Position numbers and translations under genes: made by a program. From assembly GCF_011683915.1 (NCBI RefSeq), contig NZ_JAAQPH010000002.1, positions 62,001 through 126,000 on the forward strand: a stretch of DNA of 64,000 bases, read 5' to 3'. The DNA is from Pelagibius litoralis (GTDB lineage: Bacteria > Pseudomonadota > Alphaproteobacteria > Kiloniellales > Kiloniellaceae). This document shows, in pieces, positions 42,794-52,108 of the stretch. Position 1 is the stretch's first letter. The number at the start of each line of letters is the position of its first letter. The notes under the pieces were generated by a model. The model worked only from the letters and a program-made list of their open reading frames with translations. It did not search any database and was not told where the DNA came from.

Positions 42794-43924
42794 CTATTGA
42801 TCGGCCTCGGTCTTCGCCATGATCTCCGTTGCCGGGATATTGACGTTGCACGGCGGGAACTCGTTCGGGGTGAAGAAGTTGTCCGTGAGGTCCGGGAAGT
42901 AGTTCACGTTGGCCTTGAAGTCCGGATGCTCGACCAGGGGAATGGGCACCGAGACATACTGCGGCAGAACCTTGCCCTGCAGGGCGGTCAGCGCCGTTTT
43001 GGCCGCAATGGCAACGAGGCCCGGCGACTGGCCGGCGGAGGAGCACAGCAGCCCCTCGTCGGCGTGCTTGGCGCAGAGCTTGCGGAAGCCGTTTTCCGCC
43101 TCGCCGGAGATCGGCACGAAGGGATGTTTTGCATCCATCATCGCCCGGACCACCCCGGTGGAGCCGCCCTGAACGAAGATGGCGTCGAACTTGCCGTGGA
43201 CGGCAATGGCGTCGGCGGTGACTTTCTGTGCCGTGCCATCGTCCCAGTTGCCGACCACCTCGACAATCTCAAAGCTGTTGCCGCCGGCTTCCATCAACTC
43301 GCGGAACCCGAGATGGCGGTCGCGGTCGACGGAGTTGCCCGGCAGGCCGCGGACTTCCAGAACCTTGCCCGACGTCCCCAGGTGCTTCAGCAGCCAGCGG
43401 GCGTTGATGCGGCCGATCTCCGACTGGTCTTCGTTGACCTGGATGATCTTGTCGCTGTCCAGCACGTTGTCAAAGGGCACCAGGACCACGCCGGCGCGGT
43501 TGGCGCGCCGGATGACCGGGGCGAAGGCGGTCGGATTGACGGCGATGGTAAGGATGGCGTCATAGCCCGAGTTGATGAAGTTATCCACCGCCGCAATCTG
43601 TGCCGCGACGTCGGTGCCGGTCGAAACGATCTTCAGCTCTTTGATCAGCGGCTTCACGTCAGGCTGCTCGGCATAGGCCTTCAGCGATTTGATCATCTGA
43701 ATGCGCCAGGTGTTGCCGACGAAACCATTGGCCAGGGCGATGCGGTAAGGCGGCTCTTTCGCCTCGAACTTGAAGTGCTTAGTGTCTGCGTTGAAGGGGG
43801 CGAAACAGGACGGGTTATGCCCGGGGCCGCTGACCACTTCCGGGCCGGCGGCAAAAGACGAAGACGCGGCGCCGGCAACCAACAGGGCTGCCAGACCGGC
43901 ACCGAGCATTGCTTTGGTGACCAT
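42794..43924 (-). CDS. periplasmic sugar-binding protein of the minus-strand importer
   Basis: A 376-residue periplasmic binding protein of the LacI/RbsB fold. The signal peptide is about residues 1-26 (AALLVAGAASSSFAAG). Characteristic segments are RIALANGFVGNTWRIQMIKS, NFINSGYDAILTIAVNPTAF, VLVPFDNVL and FDAIFVQGGSTGVVRAM. The Cys-containing N-terminal extension (HNPSCFAPFNADTK) and the C-terminal PPCNV may be joined by a disulfide. ATG 43924 follows GGGAGGAG. It is the first gene of the operon. The neighbouring aldose dehydrogenase and lactonase suggest an aldose such as fucose, rhamnose, arabinose or galactose; the ligand is not proven. Confidence 0.9.
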   Translation of the reverse strand: MVTKAMLGAGLAALLVAGAASSSFAAGPEVVSGPGHNPSCFAPFNADTKHFKFEAKEPPYRIALANGFVGNTWRIQMIKSLKAYAEQPDVKPLIKELKIVSTGTDVAAQIAAVDNFINSGYDAILTIAVNPTAFAPVIRRANRAGVVLVPFDNVLDSDKIIQVNEDQSEIGRINARWLLKHLGTSGKVLEVRGLPGNSVDRDRHLGFRELMEAGGNSFEIVEVVGNWDDGTAQKVTADAIAVHGKFDAIFVQGGSTGVVRAMMDAKHPFVPISGEAENGFRKLCAKHADEGLLCSSAGQSPGLVAIAAKTALTALQGKVLPQYVSVPIPLVEHPDFKANVNYFPDLTDNFFTPNEFPPCNVNIPATEIMAKTEADQ

Positions 43925-44322
43925 GGATACTCCTCCCAAATGTCATACTGGGTTTCCCTTGTCCTGTGCTTTTCGGTTCTTGATTCAGGTCCCTTGCGGG
44001 TACCGGGTGACCGTTTGTGCGCAGGCAAAGTGTTCTTTGGTTATCGATATCAGGGTGACCCAGGATTGGTATGCAGTCAATTGATCAGTCCGTCAGACGT
44101 GGATTGGCTTACCCTAGAACAAGCCGAACTTAACGGTTCCGACTGCAGGCGGATCGCTTGAAAGTGGCGTGTTGTTTGCACCTGCAGCATAGCTCTACGG
44201 TTGAGGTGGCAAGCCGCCTGCAATAGGCTGACCTGTCACTCCCCGATGCTGCGGTTGCGATCTTCCCGGAGATGATCAAGGCGCAGAGTTTCGACCCTGA
44301 AAACGGTAAGGCGGTTTAAGCG
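43925..44322. promoter_or_regulatory. 398-base divergent control region between sugar importer and sugar oxidation genes
   Basis: No gene is supported. The region probably carries both promoters and an operator for a sugar-responsive regulator, although no regulator gene is adjacent. Palindromic words seen are TCAATTGA at 44077-44084, with an overlapping TGATCA, and GGCTT (44106-44110) with AAGCC (44121-44125). Which, if any, is the operator is not known. Confidence 0.4.
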
Positions 44323-45357
44323 ATGAAAGACATGGCGCAAAGGCGTCTGGGTAAAACCGGCCTGCAGGTGACCGAAATCGGTTTCGGGACGGCGCCGCTT
44401 GGCAATCTCTATGAAAAGATCGATGACAAGGTCGCCATGCAGACCCTTGAAGCGGCCTGGGACGGCGGCCTGCGTTTCATCGATACGGCACCCTTCTATG
44501 GCTATGGGCTGGCCGAACAGCGGGTCGGGGAGTTTCTGCGCAACCAGCCGCGTGACGCCTTTGTGCTGTCGACCAAGATCGGCAGGCTGATCAAGCCGCA
44601 TGACCCGGCGCAGGAGTGGCCGGGCGTGTTCAGGCGCGCGCTGCCGTTCAAACCGGTCTTCGACTACAGCTATGACGGCGTCATGCGCTCTTTCGAAGAT
44701 TCGCTTCAACGCATGGGGCTGCACCGCATCGATGTCCTGCTGGTTCACGACCTGGACATCGATTCCATCGGGTCGGAAGAGGAAACCGAAGCCCACCGGC
44801 GCCAGCTCTTCGCCGGTGCCGGGGGCGGCGGCTATGCCGCCCTCGACGAGTTGCGCCGGAACGGCGATATCAGTGGCATCGGGGCCGGGCTGAACCTTTG
44901 GGAGGTGGCCGAGAGCCTGATCCATGAAGGCGATTTCGACTGCTTCCTCATCGCCGGGCGTTACACCCTGTTGGAACAGGAGGTGCTGACCAGCTTCCTG
45001 CCGCTCTGTGCCGAAAAGGACATCGGGATCTTTCTCGGCGGCCCCTACAACAGCGGTATTCTGGCAAGCGGGCCGGTGCCGGGCGCCATGTACAACTACG
45101 AGCCCGCATCCAGCGAGATTCTCGAGCGGGTAGGGCGCATTGAAGCGGTTTGCCGGGCGCACGGCGTTCCGCTGGCCAGCGCGGCTCTGCGGTTTCCTCT
45201 CGGTCATCCCTGCATCGCCGCCATCATTCCCGGCGCGCGCACCGCCGATGAGGTTTCGCGGAACCTCGCGACCTTCGATCACCCCATTCCGGCGGCCCTG
45301 TGGAGCGACTTGAAGGGCGAGGGACTGTTGCGCCAAGAAGCGCCTGCGCCGGTTTAG
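44323..45357 (+). CDS. aldo/keto reductase, aldose (L-fucose/D-threo-aldose) 1-dehydrogenase type
   Basis: A 344-residue TIM-barrel oxidoreductase. Motifs seen are RRLGKTGLQVTEIGFGTAPL, FIDTAPFYGYGLAEQRVG with catalytic Asp and Tyr, STKIGRL with catalytic Lys, LLVHDLDID in place of the usual catalytic His segment, and IIPGARTADEV for NADP binding. The D-threo-aldose/L-fucose dehydrogenase group has this layout. It would oxidise an aldose to a lactone, which the next gene could open. It ends 14 bases before that gene and is divergent from the sugar importer operon. Confidence 0.88.
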   Translation: MKDMAQRRLGKTGLQVTEIGFGTAPLGNLYEKIDDKVAMQTLEAAWDGGLRFIDTAPFYGYGLAEQRVGEFLRNQPRDAFVLSTKIGRLIKPHDPAQEWPGVFRRALPFKPVFDYSYDGVMRSFEDSLQRMGLHRIDVLLVHDLDIDSIGSEEETEAHRRQLFAGAGGGGYAALDELRRNGDISGIGAGLNLWEVAESLIHEGDFDCFLIAGRYTLLEQEVLTSFLPLCAEKDIGIFLGGPYNSGILASGPVPGAMYNYEPASSEILERVGRIEAVCRAHGVPLASAALRFPLGHPCIAAIIPGARTADEVSRNLATFDHPIPAALWSDLKGEGLLRQEAPAPV

Positions 45358-45371
45358 ACCCGGCCTACACA

Positions 45372-46211
45372 ATGATCATCGACAGCCACGTTCACTTCTG
45401 GCAGCTCGGCCGGGGCGATTACGACTGGATGATGGGGCCGGGCACGGAGGGGCTGGCCGGAATAAAACGGGATTTTGGCGCAGACGATCTCAGGCCGTTG
45501 ACCCGCGAGGCCGGTATCGAGGGGATTCTGATGGTGCAGGCCGCCGCGACTGTCGCCGAGAGTGAATTTCTGCTGCGGCAGGCCGATGCTCATCCCGAGG
45601 TGGCCGGCGTTGTCGGCTGGGTGGCGATGGATGGTTCTGAGGCTGTTTCCAGTTTGGAAAAGCTGGCGGCCCATCCGGCATTCAAGGGGGTTCGTCCGAT
45701 GATCCACGACATCGCCGATGTCGATTGGATGCTGGGCGATGACCTGACGGCCGGCTTCGAAGCGGTCATTCACCTGGACCTGACCTTCGACTGCCTGGTG
45801 CGGCCCGTCCATCTGTCCAACCTTTTGAGCCTGCTGCAGCGCCACCCGGATCTGCGGGCGGTGATCTGCCATGGCGCGAAGCCGGAGATTGCCACCGGCG
45901 GCTTTGACGGCTGGTCGAAGCACATGGCTCTGCTGGCGCACGAAACCGATGCTTTCTGTAAACTCTCCGGGCTGATCACCGAGGCGGGGCCGGGCTGGTC
46001 GCTGGAGGGCCTTCGGCCCTATGTCGACCATCTGCTGTCGGTCTTCGGGCCGGCGCGGCTGATCTGGGGCAGTGACTGGCCTGTCCTGACCCTGACCGCG
46101 GGCTATATGGATTGGTGGGAAGCGGTTGAACGCCTGCTGGCGGATCTGACGCCGACGGAAAAGGCGCAGGTGCTCGGCGGCAATGCAGTGCGGGCCTATC
46201 GCCTGTCCTGA
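45372..46211 (+). CDS. amidohydrolase-2 sugar lactonase (fuconolactonase/rhamnonolactonase-like)
   Basis: A 279-residue TIM-barrel hydrolase of COG3618. Metal-site motifs are IIDSHVHFWQL at the N-terminus, LDLTFDCLVRPVHL with IHLD, VICHGAKPEI and LIWGSDWPV. Members open L-fucono-, L-rhamnono- or L-galactono-lactones or the related 2-pyrone lactones. ATG 45372 lies just after the dehydrogenase stop; the frame upstream overlaps that gene. Together the two genes carry out aldose to lactone to acid conversion, the first steps of a non-phosphorylative pathway. Dehydratase and aldolase genes are not in the window. Confidence 0.88.
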   Translation: MIIDSHVHFWQLGRGDYDWMMGPGTEGLAGIKRDFGADDLRPLTREAGIEGILMVQAAATVAESEFLLRQADAHPEVAGVVGWVAMDGSEAVSSLEKLAAHPAFKGVRPMIHDIADVDWMLGDDLTAGFEAVIHLDLTFDCLVRPVHLSNLLSLLQRHPDLRAVICHGAKPEIATGGFDGWSKHMALLAHETDAFCKLSGLITEAGPGWSLEGLRPYVDHLLSVFGPARLIWGSDWPVLTLTAGYMDWWEAVERLLADLTPTEKAQVLGGNAVRAYRLS

Positions 46212-46304
46212 TCGCGCTTTTGTGCATGATCATCCGCTGTTCAAGCCCCTGCGGCTTCGCTACGATCACGGCCCTTACAACCAGAAAAGGAGCCTGTTGC
46301 CAGG

Positions 46305-47009
46305 ATGACACGAATGGCTTCGCCTTCCAGATTTTGCCTGCTGGCTTTGGTTTCAACCTTCGTTTTGCTGCTGGCCGGCCAAGAGGCTGTCGCAGCCTGC
46401 AACACCTCGCCGGGTGTCGGCGTAGACTGGACGAAGTGCGAGAAGCGTCGCCTCAATCTCAGCGGCCAGGATCTCAGCAAAGGCGTTTTCGCCCACACCG
46501 ATTTCGGCCGCACGGATCTGAAAGATGCCAGGTTCATCGGGGCCGACCTCAGCGAGGCCGACTTTTCCAACGCCCGGCTGACCGGGGCTGACCTCGGCAA
46601 AGCCAGGATGATCAAGACCCACGGCGACCGCGCCGACTTCGCAGAAGCGAAGCTTCAAGGCGTGGACATGACCAAGGCGGAGATGTCCCGGGCCGACTTC
46701 ACTGGCGCGGACTTTACCGGTGCGGTGATGATCAAGGCGGAACTGGGGCGCTCCAACCTTTCCGGGGCCATACTGGACGGCGCCGACATGAGCCGCTCGG
46801 AAATCGCCCGCGCGATTTTCAAGGGCGCGAGCCTGGCGGGCAGTAATCTTTCCGAAGCCTACACCTATCTGGCCCGCTTTGAAGGGACCGATCTTTCGCA
46901 GACGAAAGGCCTTGTTCAATTCCAGATCGATGCGGCCTGCGGCGATGACGAAACCGTGCTGCCTGCCGGCCTGCAGCGGCCGGCCTCCTGGCCCTGCGGC
47001 GAGGAATGA
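46305..47009 (+). CDS. secreted pentapeptide-repeat protein
   Basis: A 234-residue exported protein. The signal peptide covers about residues 10-30 (LALVSTFVLLLAGQEAVAA). Four mature cysteines occur in two groups, near the N-terminus (CNTSPGVGVDWTKC) and the C-terminus, and may form disulfides. Between them are about 25 pentapeptides of the A[DN]LxG type (GADLSEADFSNARLTGADLG), which fold into a right-handed square beta-helix. The function is unknown; a structural or binding role in the periplasm is likely. AAGGAG precedes the ATG by about 12 bases. Its stop overlaps the next start by four bases (ATGA), so the two are coupled. Confidence 0.88.
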   Translation: MTRMASPSRFCLLALVSTFVLLLAGQEAVAACNTSPGVGVDWTKCEKRRLNLSGQDLSKGVFAHTDFGRTDLKDARFIGADLSEADFSNARLTGADLGKARMIKTHGDRADFAEAKLQGVDMTKAEMSRADFTGADFTGAVMIKAELGRSNLSGAILDGADMSRSEIARAIFKGASLAGSNLSEAYTYLARFEGTDLSQTKGLVQFQIDAACGDDETVLPAGLQRPASWPCGEE

Positions 47010-48646
47010 TGCGGACCGCCGCCGGGTTGCTGGTTCTCGGCCTGCTGCTGCAGGCCTGCAGCCCGGCCACGGAAACCTCATTCGACAGGGCAGGGCTAAC
47101 GGTTCCGTTGCCCAGCTTCGCCGAGGAGACCCGCGCCAGCGGCCTGACCCATGTCTTCAGCGGGGAGCGCCGCTATGTCGTGGGGGGCGGGCTTGCCCAT
47201 CTGGACTGCGATGACGACGGGATGACCGACCTCTATCTGGCCGGTGGCGCGTCGACGTCCGGGCTTTTCCGGAATCGGGGGGTGGCCGGCGGTGCCCTGA
47301 AGTTCGAGGCTGAGGCCGGGTCGCCCCTGGCGATGGACGCGGTGACCGGCGCCTACGCGCTGGATATCGACGGCGACGGCCTTCAGGATCTGGCGGTGCT
47401 GCGCTTCGGCGAGAATGTCCTGTTTCGCGGCCTGGGGGATTGCCGTTTCGAGCGCGCGAACGAAACCTGGGGTTTCGACGGCGGGGCGGCCTGGTCGACC
47501 GCTTTCGCGGCGATCTGGGAGGAAGGTGAGGCTTGGCCGACGCTGGCCATCGGCAACTACATCGACCTCGACCAGCCGGGCGCGCCCTGGGGGACCTGCT
47601 TCGACAACAGGCTGCATCGGCCGGGCCCAGGCGGTGGCTTTGCCGCGCCGCTGGCCCTGTCGCCCGGTTACTGCGCGCTTTCGATGCTGTTCACCGATTG
47701 GAACGGTGACGGGCAGGCCGATCTCAGGATCAGCAATGACCGGCAGTACTATCGCGGCGGTGAGGAGCAGCTCTGGCATGTCCGCCCGGGCGCTGCCCCG
47801 CGCCCCTATACCCGGGCGGAGGGTTGGGCGCAGCTTCAGGTCTGGGGCATGGGCATCGCCAGCCATGACGTTACCGGCGACGGCCTGCCGGATTATTTCC
47901 TGACCTCCATGGCGGACAACAAGCTGCGCACCCTGGACGGCGGCGGCGAGCGGCCGGCCTATCGCGACATCGCCTTTACCCGCGGCGTGACGGCGCACCG
48001 CCCCTATGAAGGCGATCAGAGCAAGCCCTCGACCGCCTGGCATGCCGAATTTCAGGACGTGAACAACGACACCCTGGCCGATCTCTTCGTCGCCAAAGGC
48101 AACATCGAGGCGATGGAGGATTTCGCTCTGCGGGACCCCAACAATCTTTTGCTGGGCCTGCCGGACGGCAGTTTTGCCGAGGCCGGCGGCCTGTCCGGTC
48201 TGGACAGCGGCGCGAGGGGGCGGGGTGCCGCGGTGGTCGACCTCAATGCCGACGGCCTGTTGGATGTCGTCGTGCTCAACCGCAAAGAGCCGGCGCAGGT
48301 CTGGCGCGGCCTTGGTATCGACCGCCCCGGTGACAGCGGGTCCTGGCTGCGGGTGAGGTTACGCCAGGCGTCGGGGAATCGCGACGCTGTCGGCGCCTGG
48401 GTCGAACTGCGCACGGCGGGCCGGATTCAGCGCAGGGAAGTCTTTGTCGGTGGCGGCCACGCCGGCGGCGGGACCGGCTGGCTGCACTTTGGCCTGGGCA
48501 ATCAGGACTCAGCCGAAATACGGGTGCGGTGGCCTCAGGGCGATTGGGGGCCCTGGCTGGCCGTCGCCGGTGGGGAGTTTGTCGAGCTCTTCCGCGATGA
48601 TGATGTCGGCGATCGGCTGACGACATCGGGCAAACCCGGCAGATAG
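47006..48646 (+). CDS. FG-GAP/VCBS-repeat lipoprotein with ASPIC/UnbV domain (CRTAC1 family)
   Basis: A 546-residue predicted lipoprotein: GLLLQACSPAT gives a lipobox with Cys near residue 17. The body is a beta-propeller of FG-GAP repeats that contain calcium-binding Asp-rich loops (DCDDDGMTDLYLAGG, DIDGDGLQDLAV, DWNGDGQADLRIS, DVTGDGLPDYFL, DLNADGLLDVVV). The C-terminal 90 residues match ASPIC/UnbV (GSWLRVRLRQASGNRDAVGA, then WLHFGLGNQDSAEIRVRWPQ). The family is often surface-exposed with unknown ligand. It is coupled to the pentapeptide protein gene, suggesting they act together in the envelope. Confidence 0.88.
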   Translation: MMRTAAGLLVLGLLLQACSPATETSFDRAGLTVPLPSFAEETRASGLTHVFSGERRYVVGGGLAHLDCDDDGMTDLYLAGGASTSGLFRNRGVAGGALKFEAEAGSPLAMDAVTGAYALDIDGDGLQDLAVLRFGENVLFRGLGDCRFERANETWGFDGGAAWSTAFAAIWEEGEAWPTLAIGNYIDLDQPGAPWGTCFDNRLHRPGPGGGFAAPLALSPGYCALSMLFTDWNGDGQADLRISNDRQYYRGGEEQLWHVRPGAAPRPYTRAEGWAQLQVWGMGIASHDVTGDGLPDYFLTSMADNKLRTLDGGGERPAYRDIAFTRGVTAHRPYEGDQSKPSTAWHAEFQDVNNDTLADLFVAKGNIEAMEDFALRDPNNLLLGLPDGSFAEAGGLSGLDSGARGRGAAVVDLNADGLLDVVVLNRKEPAQVWRGLGIDRPGDSGSWLRVRLRQASGNRDAVGAWVELRTAGRIQRREVFVGGGHAGGGTGWLHFGLGNQDSAEIRVRWPQGDWGPWLAVAGGEFVELFRDDDVGDRLTTSGKPGR

Positions 48647-48663
48647 GCCAGGATCAATCATTG

Positions 48664-48685
48664 AAATGATGTGATTGCATCATTT
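48664..48685. promoter_or_regulatory. 8-bp inverted repeat in the xylF promoter region
   Basis: AAATGATG (48664-48671) and CATCATTT (48678-48685) are perfect inverted copies around TGATTG. GATCAAT words flank it at 48652-48658 and 48692-48698. Its position before a sigma-70-like promoter suggests an operator for the sugar operon. A T-run overlaps its right arm, so a weak terminator for the upstream gene is the alternative. Confidence 0.4.
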
Positions 48686-48725
48686 TTGGATGATCAATTT
48701 ATCTCTTTTTGAGGTAAACAGCTTA

Positions 48726-48754
48726 TTGACAGACCGGGTGCGTACGTCAAATAT
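48726..48754 (+). promoter_or_regulatory. candidate sigma-70 promoter of the xylF operon
   Basis: A perfect -35 TTGACA lies at 48726-48731. A spacing of 17 bases leads to AAATAT at 48749-48754, a poor -10 match (3 of 6). The surrounding 184 bases are AT-rich for this genome. The distance to the xylF start at 48831 leaves a leader of about 70 bases. Confidence 0.45.
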
Positions 48755-48830
48755 GGATCCAAGCAACAAGATTCGATGAAACGAACGACCGCCGCGGGAT
48801 GGCCCGCCGCGGTTACTACGGGAGGAACAC

Positions 48831-49880
48831 ATGAAACACGTGATACGTGGGCTGGCTGCCGGTGTCTTGACGGCGGGCCTGGTGCTTTCGGCGGCAACCG
48901 CCGCTGTGGCGCAGACGGTTGTCGGCGTGAGCTGGTCGAACTTTCAGGAAGAACGCTGGAAGACCGACGAAGCGGCAATGAAGGCCGAACTTGAGCGGCT
49001 CGGTGCGACCTATATCAGCGCCGACGCACAAAGCTCCAATGAAAAGCAGATTGCCGATATCGAAGGACTGATCGCCCGCGGCGCAACGGCGCTGATTATT
49101 CTGGCGCAAGACGCCTCGGCCATCGTTCCGGGCATCGAAAAGGCGAAAGCGGAGGGTATTCCGGTGGTTGGTTATGACCGCCTGATCGAGGTGCCCGACG
49201 TCTTCTACCTGACCTTCGACAACAAGGAAGTCGGCCGCATCCAGGCCCGCGAGGTTCTCAAGGCCCAGCCCAAGGGCAACTACGTCTTCATCAAGGGGTC
49301 CTCGGCCGATCCCAATGCGGACTTCCTGCATTCCGGCCAGCTTGAAGTGCTGGATGCCGCCATCAAGGCGGGCGACATCAAGGTCGTGGGCGAGCAGTAC
49401 ACCGACGGCTGGCTGCCGGAGAATGCCCAGAAGAACATGGAGCAGATCCTGACCGCCAACGACAACAAGGTCGATGCGGTCGTGGCCTCCAACGACGGCA
49501 CCGCCGGCGGCGTCGTCGCCGCCCTGACCGCACAGGGCATGGAAGGCCTGCCGGTATCCGGCCAGGACGGTGACCATGCCGCCCTGAACCGGGTGGCCAA
49601 GGGCCTGCAGACGGTCAGCGTCTGGAAGGATGCGCGGGAGCTGGGTAAAGCGGCCGCGGCGATCGCCGTCGAACTTGGCAGCGGCACCATGGCCAACAAG
49701 GTTGCTGGCGCCACCAAGTGGAGCGGCGGCCCCAAGGGGGTCACCATGGACGCGATTTTCCTGACACCCGTTCCGATTACCTCGGAGAACCTTGGTCTCG
49801 TGATCGATGCCGGTTGGGTGGGCAAGGACGTGGCCTGCCAGGGTGTCGAGGCTGCCAAAGCACCGGCTGCCTGCAAGTAA
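48831..49880 (+). CDS. xylF: xylose-type periplasmic binding protein XylF
   Basis: A 349-residue binding protein with signal peptide to VAQT (residues 1-28). It aligns by eye with E. coli XylF in many places: [83 protein letters not shown] and [20 protein letters not shown] with [14 protein letters not shown]. XylF binds D-xylose in the periplasm. A GGGAGGAAC site precedes the ATG. It is followed by permease, ATPase and sugar dehydrogenase genes on the same strand. Confidence 0.93.
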   Translation: MKHVIRGLAAGVLTAGLVLSAATAAVAQTVVGVSWSNFQEERWKTDEAAMKAELERLGATYISADAQSSNEKQIADIEGLIARGATALIILAQDASAIVPGIEKAKAEGIPVVGYDRLIEVPDVFYLTFDNKEVGRIQAREVLKAQPKGNYVFIKGSSADPNADFLHSGQLEVLDAAIKAGDIKVVGEQYTDGWLPENAQKNMEQILTANDNKVDAVVASNDGTAGGVVAALTAQGMEGLPVSGQDGDHAALNRVAKGLQTVSVWKDARELGKAAAAIAVELGSGTMANKVAGATKWSGGPKGVTMDAIFLTPVPITSENLGLVIDAGWVGKDVACQGVEAAKAPAACK

Positions 49881-49987
49881 TCCTGTCTGCAAGAGCAATG
49901 CGCGCGGCCGGGCTCCAGTAGGCGCCTGGCCGTTGCGCCAAAGAAGGGAAGGCCGGACCCGGGGACCGCTTTGCAAGGCCAAAGGCG

Positions 49988-51256
49988 GTGGGGCAAACGG
50001 GCTTTAACGAGATCATGGCAAGCGATGCCGAGTCCGAAGCTGCGCCAGGCAAGCTTCAATTAGGTCCGATGGACCAGTTCTCCCGTTTCACGGGGCTGGA
50101 TACCCGGTTGCTGGCGATGCTGGGGGCGTTGGTCGTGATCTGGGTCGTCCTGAACGTGATGACCAACGGGATCTTCCTGACCCCCCGGAACCTCTACAAT
50201 CTGGCGGTTCAAAGCTCGGTCGTAGGGGTCATGGCGACGGGCATGGTGCTGGTCATCGTGGCCCGCCACATCGACCTTTCGGTCGGCTCCGTTCTCGGCT
50301 TTCTCGGCATGTGCATCGCCTTCCTGCAGGTCGAGATTTTTCCGCTCGGCGCCGCCTGGAACTGGCCCGCGACAATCCTGGTCGGGCTCTTTCTCGGCGC
50401 CCTGGTCGGGGTCTGGCAGGGGTCCTGGGTGGCCTACGGCGGCGTGCCGGCTTTTGTCGTCACCCTTGGCGGCCTTTTGATGTTTCGCGGCGGCGCCTTC
50501 ATGATCACCGATGGCCGCACCGTCGCCCCGCTCGATCCGACCTATCAGCTTCTGGGTGGCGGCATCGATGGTTCCATCGGTGCGACCGCCAGTCTGACGT
50601 TGGGCCTTCTCGCGGCAGCCGCGGTGGCGTTCTTCAGCCTGAAGGCGCGGGCCAAGCGGGCACGCTTCGGCTTTCCGATGAAGCCGCTCTGGGCGGAGCT
50701 GATGATGATCGTCGTCTGGTCGGCGCTGATCATCGGCTTTGTGCTGGTGATGAACGCTTACACCAAGCCGCGCAGCGATATCGCCCGGGGTATTCCGGTG
50801 CCGGTGCTGATCATGCTGGGGGTGGTCATCGTGATGACTTTCGTGACGCGCTTTACCAAGTTCGGACGCTACGTCTTTGCCATGGGCGGCAATCCCGAGG
50901 CTGCCGCGCTATCGGGTATCAATGTGAAGCGCACGACGGTGATGATCTTCGTGGTGATGGGCATGCTCTGTGCGATTGCCGCCGTCATCACCACGGCACG
51001 CCTCAACGCCGGCACCAATTCGATGGGAACCCTGGCGGAGTTGAATGTGATCGCCGCCGCGGTCATCGGCGGCACCTCTCTGGCCGGCGGCCTGGGCACC
51101 ATTCCCGGCGCGATCCTGGGCGCTGTCATCATGCAGAGCCTGGATAACGGGATGGTGCTGCTGGGGGTATCCAGCGCGGTGCGCCAGATCGTCATCGGCC
51201 TGGTTTTGGTGGCGGCGGTCTGGTTCGACGTCGTCTACAACCGCAATCGGCGATAG
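49988..51256 (+). CDS. xylH: xylose-type ABC transporter permease (XylH-like)
   Basis: A 422-residue permease with about ten to twelve helices. It has [40 protein letters not shown], a long cytoplasmic/helical insertion typical of XylH ([20 protein letters not shown]), and [20 protein letters not shown]. The length, about 100 residues more than RbsC-type permeases, fits XylH. The GTG start at 49988 has AAAGG just upstream; ATG 50015 is an alternative. It lies 107 bases after xylF and 11 bases before the ATPase gene. Confidence 0.92.
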   Translation: MGQTGFNEIMASDAESEAAPGKLQLGPMDQFSRFTGLDTRLLAMLGALVVIWVVLNVMTNGIFLTPRNLYNLAVQSSVVGVMATGMVLVIVARHIDLSVGSVLGFLGMCIAFLQVEIFPLGAAWNWPATILVGLFLGALVGVWQGSWVAYGGVPAFVVTLGGLLMFRGGAFMITDGRTVAPLDPTYQLLGGGIDGSIGATASLTLGLLAAAAVAFFSLKARAKRARFGFPMKPLWAELMMIVVWSALIIGFVLVMNAYTKPRSDIARGIPVPVLIMLGVVIVMTFVTRFTKFGRYVFAMGGNPEAAALSGINVKRTTVMIFVVMGMLCAIAAVITTARLNAGTNSMGTLAELNVIAAAVIGGTSLAGGLGTIPGAILGAVIMQSLDNGMVLLGVSSAVRQIVIGLVLVAAVWFDVVYNRNRR

Positions 51257-51267
51257 GGGGCAGGGCG

Positions 51268-52041
51268 ATGACCAGACCTTTGGTAGAGATGCGCAACATC
51301 TCCAAGCGCTTCGGCGGCGTGCAGGCGGTGGACGACGTGTCGGTCGACCTTTACCCCGGCGAGGTCGTCGGACTGCTCGGCCACAACGGCGCCGGCAAGT
51401 CCACGCTGATCAAGATGCTGGCGGGGGCCTACCCCTGCGACAGCGGCGAGATCTATGTGAATGGTGAGCGGGCGGTGATCGAAACCCCGCGCGATGCCCG
51501 CAGCTTCGGGATCGAGACGATCTATCAGACCCTCGCCCTGGCCGACAATCTGGATGCGCCGGCAAATCTTTTCCTGGGACGCGAGCTGATGACGGCCTTC
51601 GGTACCCTGGATGACGATGCCATGGAGCATGAGGCGCGGGCGGTGCTGCACCGCCTCAATCCCAACTTCACGAACATCAAGGACCCGGTGAAGAACATGT
51701 CCGGCGGGCAGCGCCAGTCGGTCGCCATTGCCCGGGCCATTCTCTTCAACGCCAAGATCCTGATCATGGATGAGCCGACGGCCGCACTGGGCCCTCAGGA
51801 GACGGCCATGGTCTCTGAACTGATCCAGCAGTTGAAAAAGGAAGGGATCGGCATCTTCCTGATCAGTCATGACCTGCATGATGTTTTCGATCTTTCCGAC
51901 CGGGTGTCGGTGATGAAGAACGGCCGTCTTGTCGGCACCCGCCAGACCGCCAAGGTCACCAAGGATGAGGTGCTCGGTATGATCATCCTCGGCAAGCTGC
52001 CGGAAGAGGAAACGCCGGAGGATCTGGCCGCCCTGCATTGA
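51268..52041 (+). CDS. single-domain sugar ABC transporter ATPase (XylG/FrcA-like)
   Basis: A 257-residue ATPase. Walker A is GHNGAGKST, the Q-loop is IYQTLAL, the signature is [15 protein letters not shown], Walker B is [12 protein letters not shown] and the switch is [11 protein letters not shown]. coli XylG has two ATPase domains in about 510 residues; this one has a single domain, like FrcA of rhizobial fructose importers, so two copies would form the dimer. A GGGGGCAGGG site precedes the ATG. It lies between the permease gene and the sugar dehydrogenase gene. Confidence 0.92.
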   Translation: MTRPLVEMRNISKRFGGVQAVDDVSVDLYPGEVVGLLGHNGAGKSTLIKMLAGAYPCDSGEIYVNGERAVIETPRDARSFGIETIYQTLALADNLDAPANLFLGRELMTAFGTLDDDAMEHEARAVLHRLNPNFTNIKDPVKNMSGGQRQSVAIARAILFNAKILIMDEPTAALGPQETAMVSELIQQLKKEGIGIFLISHDLHDVFDLSDRVSVMKNGRLVGTRQTAKVTKDEVLGMIILGKLPEEETPEDLAALH

Positions 52042-52108
52042 TTGATCGCGCAGGGATCCGGCGCCGCCGGAAGAATATCAGTGGTTACTCTTGAAGGTGT
52101 GATGCCCC

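Noticed and set aside
42671-45372. Open frames of 496 codons (plus) and 378 codons (minus) over the sugar genes
   Set aside because: Both oppose genes with clear family motifs (binding protein; aldose dehydrogenase).
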